A DNA stretch of 7,757 bases from Mollicutes bacterium (GTDB lineage Bacteria > Bacillota_I > Bacilli_A > RF39 > UBA660), in assembly GCA_012841465.1 (NCBI GenBank), contig DUUS01000066.1:1-7757 (forward strand), written 5' to 3'. This document shows positions 4,629 through 7,757 of the stretch, one piece after another. Positions within the stretch are counted from its first letter, which is position 1, and each line of letters starts with the position of its first letter. Made by a program: the position numbers and the translations under genes. The notes under the pieces are model-generated. The model did no database searches. It had not been told where the DNA came from and saw only the letters and a program-made list of their open reading frames with translations.

Positions 4629-6563
4629 ATGAAAAATGAACTAGACAACCTTATTGTAGTAAAAAGAAGCGGGCAGAGAGTTGATTTTAACGAATACAAG
4701 ATTGTAGTTGCTATAAAACAGGCTTTTGACAGTGTTTCTTCTAATAATAATGAGAAAAACATTAATATAGTTTATGAAGAAGTAATTAGTTATATTAAAG
4801 AAAATTACTTTGATAGAAAAACAATTAATGTTGAAGCTATCCAAGATATAATCGAAACAACATTAAAAAAGAGAAAATATTTTAATGTTTATAAATCGTT
4901 TAGTGAGTATCGCCAGAAAAGGGCTGCTTCAAGACAAATCTTTAAAATAAAACAACAACATAAATTTATAAAAGCTCTTGAAAAAATACTTGAAGATGAT
5001 TCACTTAAAAATGATAATGATTATAAAGCAGTTGATTTAATTACTAAATATGGAAAGACAATTGTAAAAGAATTTAATAAATCATATGTAATAGATAATA
5101 AGTTTTTAAGGGCACATGATGAAGGGTATATTTATATTGAAGATTTAGATTGTTTCTCTTTAGGAATATTTTCAAATACTCATATTATATTAAATGAATA
5201 TTTAAAAAGAGAAGACATTGATTATAATCTCTCCTTGATACTTACGAATTTAAAAAAAGAGATAAATGGAGCTTTAAGTATTCCAGCAGTTGATTATTTA
5301 TTTGAAGAATATTTTTTAAATAAATATAAAACCTTATTTAAAGAAATAGTTTCTAGTAATTTAAAAATCGCTGGATTTGATCTTTATATAAATATAAATA
5401 GAATTGAAGAAATAATTGATAAAGAAAACAATGTGTATATAGATATAAATAATTATAAGAAATTAAATATATCAAGTAATGTTAAAAATATAATTATAAA
5501 AAGTAGCAAGGAAGCTTTAATTAAAACTAAGGATAAAACTTATTTAATTATAAAAAGCATGCTTCAAACATTAAGTAATTTTAAAGATTCTCAAGTGAGC
5601 TTTGGAAGCAACTTAAATGAAACAGGCATGATAATTAATGAAATTATATTTGATTTATTAAAAGATAAATACAATATAAATATCATTTATAAATTAAATG
5701 ATCAAAATATAAAATATTTAAATAAAGTACATGAGGTTTTAATAAATCAAAATAATATATCATTATCTTTTGAAAACAAATTTAATAAAGATGAATACGA
5801 AGTAGAATACTTTAAAGGTGGAGTTCGCATTTTTGAAAACTATCATACTGAATATAAATCTTCTTTTGGAAGAAGTGTTCTTTCATCAATAAGTATTAAT
5901 TTAAGTAGATTAGCAATTGAATCTAAAGATGAAAAAATAAGCTTATTTTATGAAAGGTTAGATCATTATTTAGATTTGGTAAAGCAGTGCCTTTTATTAA
6001 TATTTGAATCTATTGCTGGTAAAACTAAGGCTAATTATAATTATTTATTTAATAATAATATCTTTGATGATGAGAAGTTAGAAAATAATCAAAGAATAAG
6101 GAAAGTTATTAAAAATGGAGTATTATTAATTGGTATTACTGGTCTTAAAGAAGCAGTTTGTGTTTTAGAAAAAGATTCTTCAAAACAAGAAAAATTATTA
6201 ATTAAAATATTAAAATATTTAAATAAAAAATGCACTTTATTTGAAGAAGAAACAAAATTAAATTTTCAAATATATGAAGACTCTAAAATTGATGCCAGAA
6301 AACATTTTATGACTTTAGATAAATCAGTATTTGGAATTATTGAAGGTGTTACCGAGCCTAATTTATATTCTCTGGTTTCTGAATTTAATTTAATTAAAAA
6401 AGATTATAAATTATTAAGTAAGATTCAAAAAGAATTTATAGGTGGCATGAATATTAATTTAAACATAGGAAGTAATCTTTCATTTAAAAGTTTTGAATCA
6501 AAACTTTTAAAAATAAAAGAGGATGATGTTTCCTATATAAACATCAATATTAAAGGAAGTTAA
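4629..6563 (+). CDS. Inactive NrdD paralog with ATP-cone, no radical domain
   Basis: The 644-residue protein is homologous to the NrdD encoded directly downstream. Its ATP-cone (about 8-105) is well kept: 17 of 28 ungapped positions identical to NrdD at 10-37 and 20 of 38 at 68-105. Further landmarks are the EFNKSY...AHDEGYIYIEDLD stretch (148-174), LSIPAVDYL (216-224), SQVSFGS (321-327), FGRSVL...INLSRLA (413-429), KNGVLLIGITGLKEA (495-509) and FGIIEGVTE (568-576). Key catalytic parts are missing. NrdD's thiyl cysteine position aligns with N183 and its neighbour Cys with T184; YTNSFH is replaced by LYSLVSEF; and the chain ends just after the segment aligning with the final barrel strand, without zinc-ribbon cysteines or the RVCGYL-type glycyl-radical loop. 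It cannot reduce ribonucleotides by the known mechanism. The long open frame, strong promoter and good ribosome site argue against a pseudogene. A regulatory or scaffolding partner of NrdD is the likeliest role, by inference. It is richer in Asn and Ile than its neighbour, suggesting faster divergence. Confidence 0.88.
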   Translation: MKNELDNLIVVKRSGQRVDFNEYKIVVAIKQAFDSVSSNNNEKNINIVYEEVISYIKENYFDRKTINVEAIQDIIETTLKKRKYFNVYKSFSEYRQKRAASRQIFKIKQQHKFIKALEKILEDDSLKNDNDYKAVDLITKYGKTIVKEFNKSYVIDNKFLRAHDEGYIYIEDLDCFSLGIFSNTHIILNEYLKREDIDYNLSLILTNLKKEINGALSIPAVDYLFEEYFLNKYKTLFKEIVSSNLKIAGFDLYININRIEEIIDKENNVYIDINNYKKLNISSNVKNIIIKSSKEALIKTKDKTYLIIKSMLQTLSNFKDSQVSFGSNLNETGMIINEIIFDLLKDKYNINIIYKLNDQNIKYLNKVHEVLINQNNISLSFENKFNKDEYEVEYFKGGVRIFENYHTEYKSSFGRSVLSSISINLSRLAIESKDEKISLFYERLDHYLDLVKQCLLLIFESIAGKTKANYNYLFNNNIFDDEKLENNQRIRKVIKNGVLLIGITGLKEAVCVLEKDSSKQEKLLIKILKYLNKKCTLFEEETKLNFQIYEDSKIDARKHFMTLDKSVFGIIEGVTEPNLYSLVSEFNLIKKDYKLLSKIQKEFIGGMNINLNIGSNLSFKSFESKLLKIKEDDVSYININIKGS

Positions 6564-6577
6564 TCTACTTTGTAGAT
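6563..6577 (+). other. Small hairpin in the 46-bp gap before nrdD
   Basis: ATCTAC (6563-6568) pairs with GTAGAT (6572-6577) around TTT. It starts at the last base of the stop codon of the NrdD-like gene and has no T run after it, so it is not a terminator. It might be an RNA-processing or stability element between the two cistrons, or chance. The rest of the gap holds only the nrdD ribosome site GGGAGG (6598-6603). Confidence 0.3.
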
Positions 6578-6609
6578 AACTATAGATTTATACAAGTGGG
6601 AGGAAAAAT

Positions 6610-7757
6610 ATGTATAAAGTTAGAAAAAGGGATGGGAAAAAGGTTGATTTCAATGGTGAAAAAATAGCAATAGCAATCAAGAAAGGTTTTGACAGTGTTA
6701 CTCTTTATGATGAAATTGAAGAAGAAACTAAACCTAAGTATAATGCTAAAGATATTCAAAAAGTTTACCAAGGTGTCATTAAAAAAATTGATAAAAATTA
6801 TCAAGAGGGAGACATTATTAAAATTGAAGATATCCAAGATTTAATTGAGCTTCAATTACAAGAATCTAAATATGATGATGTTTATGAATCGTTTTCTTCT
6901 TATAGAGAAAGAAGAAAAGAATCAAGAGATATGTTCTCAGATGATAAAAAACTTCATAAGTTTCTTAAAACTCTTGAAGAATTAGGACTTAAAACATCAA
7001 ATGATACAGATTTAAAAAGAGAAAACGCTAACGTAGATGGGGATACTCCAATGGGAACTATGCTCCATTTTGGCTCATCGGTTTCAAAAGAATTTGCTAA
7101 AGCATATCTTCTGAAAAAGAAATTTACTGATGCTCATGAAGAAGGAATTATTCATATTCATGATATGGATTTTCTAGCAATGGGTACTACGACTTGCTGC
7201 CAAATTGATTTAAGCAAACTATTTAAAAATGGTTTTTCAACTGGACATGGTCACTTAAGAGCACCAAATGATATTATGTCTTATTCAGCACTCGCAGCAA
7301 TCGTAATTCAATCAAATCAAAATGATCAACATGGTGGTCAAAGTATACCAGCTTTTGATTATTATTTAGCACCGGGAGTATTAAAGACTTTTAAGAAGCA
7401 ATTTAAACAAACATTATTTGATTTACTTGATTATACTGAGTATGGTACTTATATTAATAATGAAAAATTAATTAGAGAAATTGATAAATTAGAAAGCATT
7501 ACTGTTGATTTAAGTATTTTTGATAAATATACATTAGATGCTCCTAAAGTAAAAGATTTATTTAAAAATGCTTATGAAAAAGCACTTAAAAAAGTAAATC
7601 GAATTACATATCAAGCAATGGAAGCATTTGTTCATAATTTAAATACCATGCATAGTAGAGCTGGAGCTCAAGTTCCATTTTCATCAATTAACTTTGGAAC
7701 GGATACTTCGGTAGAAGGAAGAATGGTTACTGAAAATTACTTACTAGCAGTAGAAAG
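6610..7757 (+). CDS. nrdD: Anaerobic ribonucleoside-triphosphate reductase NrdD, 5' part
   Basis: The first 382 residues of class III ribonucleotide reductase are visible; family members run to about 700-790 residues, so roughly half is missing at the window edge. The enzyme makes deoxyribonucleoside triphosphates under anaerobic conditions using a glycyl radical installed by NrdG. The ATP-cone (about 1-105) begins VRKRDGKKVDF and serves allosteric control of overall activity. The barrel follows: AHEEGIIHIHDMD (175-187), the thiyl cysteine at C196 in TTTCCQIDL, HGGQSIPAFDYYLAPGV (241-257) and SRAGAQVPFSSINFGT (349-364). All fit an active enzyme. The ATG follows GGGAGG by 6 nt, a very strong ribosome site. 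It lies 46 bp after the inactive paralog on the same strand, with no terminator between, so they are probably co-transcribed. nrdG would be expected downstream, outside the window. The glycyl-radical domain cannot be checked here. Confidence 0.96.
   Translation, partial: MYKVRKRDGKKVDFNGEKIAIAIKKGFDSVTLYDEIEEETKPKYNAKDIQKVYQGVIKKIDKNYQEGDIIKIEDIQDLIELQLQESKYDDVYESFSSYRERRKESRDMFSDDKKLHKFLKTLEELGLKTSNDTDLKRENANVDGDTPMGTMLHFGSSVSKEFAKAYLLKKKFTDAHEEGIIHIHDMDFLAMGTTTCCQIDLSKLFKNGFSTGHGHLRAPNDIMSYSALAAIVIQSNQNDQHGGQSIPAFDYYLAPGVLKTFKKQFKQTLFDLLDYTEYGTYINNEKLIREIDKLESITVDLSIFDKYTLDAPKVKDLFKNAYEKALKKVNRITYQAMEAFVHNLNTMHSRAGAQVPFSSINFGTDTSVEGRMVTENYLLAVE

Noticed and set aside
4641..4844. Minus-strand open frame of 67 codons inside the NrdD-like gene
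   Set aside because: It is antisense to the ATP-cone coding region, has no ribosome site or promoter, and its Phe/Ile/Asn-rich product is what the complement of an AT-rich, Lys/Asn-rich gene gives.
6569..6594. Separate promoter for nrdD (TTGTAG and TATACA)
   Set aside because: The hexamers are only 13 nt apart, too close for sigmaA, and no extended -10 is present.
6580..6837. Minus-strand open frame of 85 codons inside nrdD
   Set aside because: It is antisense to the nrdD ATP-cone with the same low-complexity Phe/Ile/Asn product and no start signals. Its similarity to the frame at 4641-4844 only reflects homology of the two cones.
4629..7757. A single nrdD split in two by a frameshift or insertion
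   Set aside because: Each gene has its own start, ribosome site and complete ATP-cone, and both cover the same barrel motifs. This is duplication with divergence, not a broken gene.

Overview
The window comes from a strongly AT-rich, low-GC Gram-positive bacterium (Bacillota), most likely an anaerobe. Three things point that way. Shine-Dalgarno sites are strong (AAAGGTGGT, GGGAGG). Several promoters carry a TGn extended -10 in the Gram-positive style. A class III (oxygen-sensitive) ribonucleotide reductase gene is present. I cannot name the species. The proteins are rich in Lys, Asn and Ile, as expected from the base composition.

Layout, left to right. On the minus strand lies the 5' part of an amidoligase-like gene (1-370), preceded by a gene for a leaderless protein with two LysM domains and one CAP/SCP domain (453-1181). 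Divergent from these, on the plus strand, is a gene for a 582-residue AMP-forming acyl-CoA ligase (1321-3069) that ends at a 12-bp intrinsic terminator. A gap of about 350 bp follows between convergent genes. It is packed with hairpins, including two diverged copies of a roughly 50-bp hairpin element around a 21-codon hydrophobic mini-ORF of uncertain reality. Next come a small unrecognised helical protein gene on the minus strand (3421-3804) and, divergent from it, an HD-domain hydrolase gene on the plus strand (3922-4407) followed by nested terminator hairpins.

The right third is the most interesting part. A TTGACA promoter leads into a two-gene unit. The second gene (6610 to beyond the window end) is ordinary nrdD, the anaerobic ribonucleoside-triphosphate reductase, cut by the window edge. 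The first gene (4629-6563) is an intact 644-codon NrdD paralog. It keeps a well-conserved N-terminal ATP-cone and recognisable barrel landmarks. It has lost the cysteine at the catalytic thiyl position, and it stops just where the zinc-ribbon and glycyl-radical domain should begin. I infer a catalytically dead NrdD-like partner, probably acting on the neighbouring NrdD through hetero-oligomer formation or nucleotide sensing. I do not recognise it as a described system, but I could not search for precedents.

The other genes show no clear functional link to one another. The cell-envelope or spore-coat-like LysM-CAP gene and the amidoligase gene are adjacent on one strand, but a weak terminator and a separate candidate promoter lie between them.
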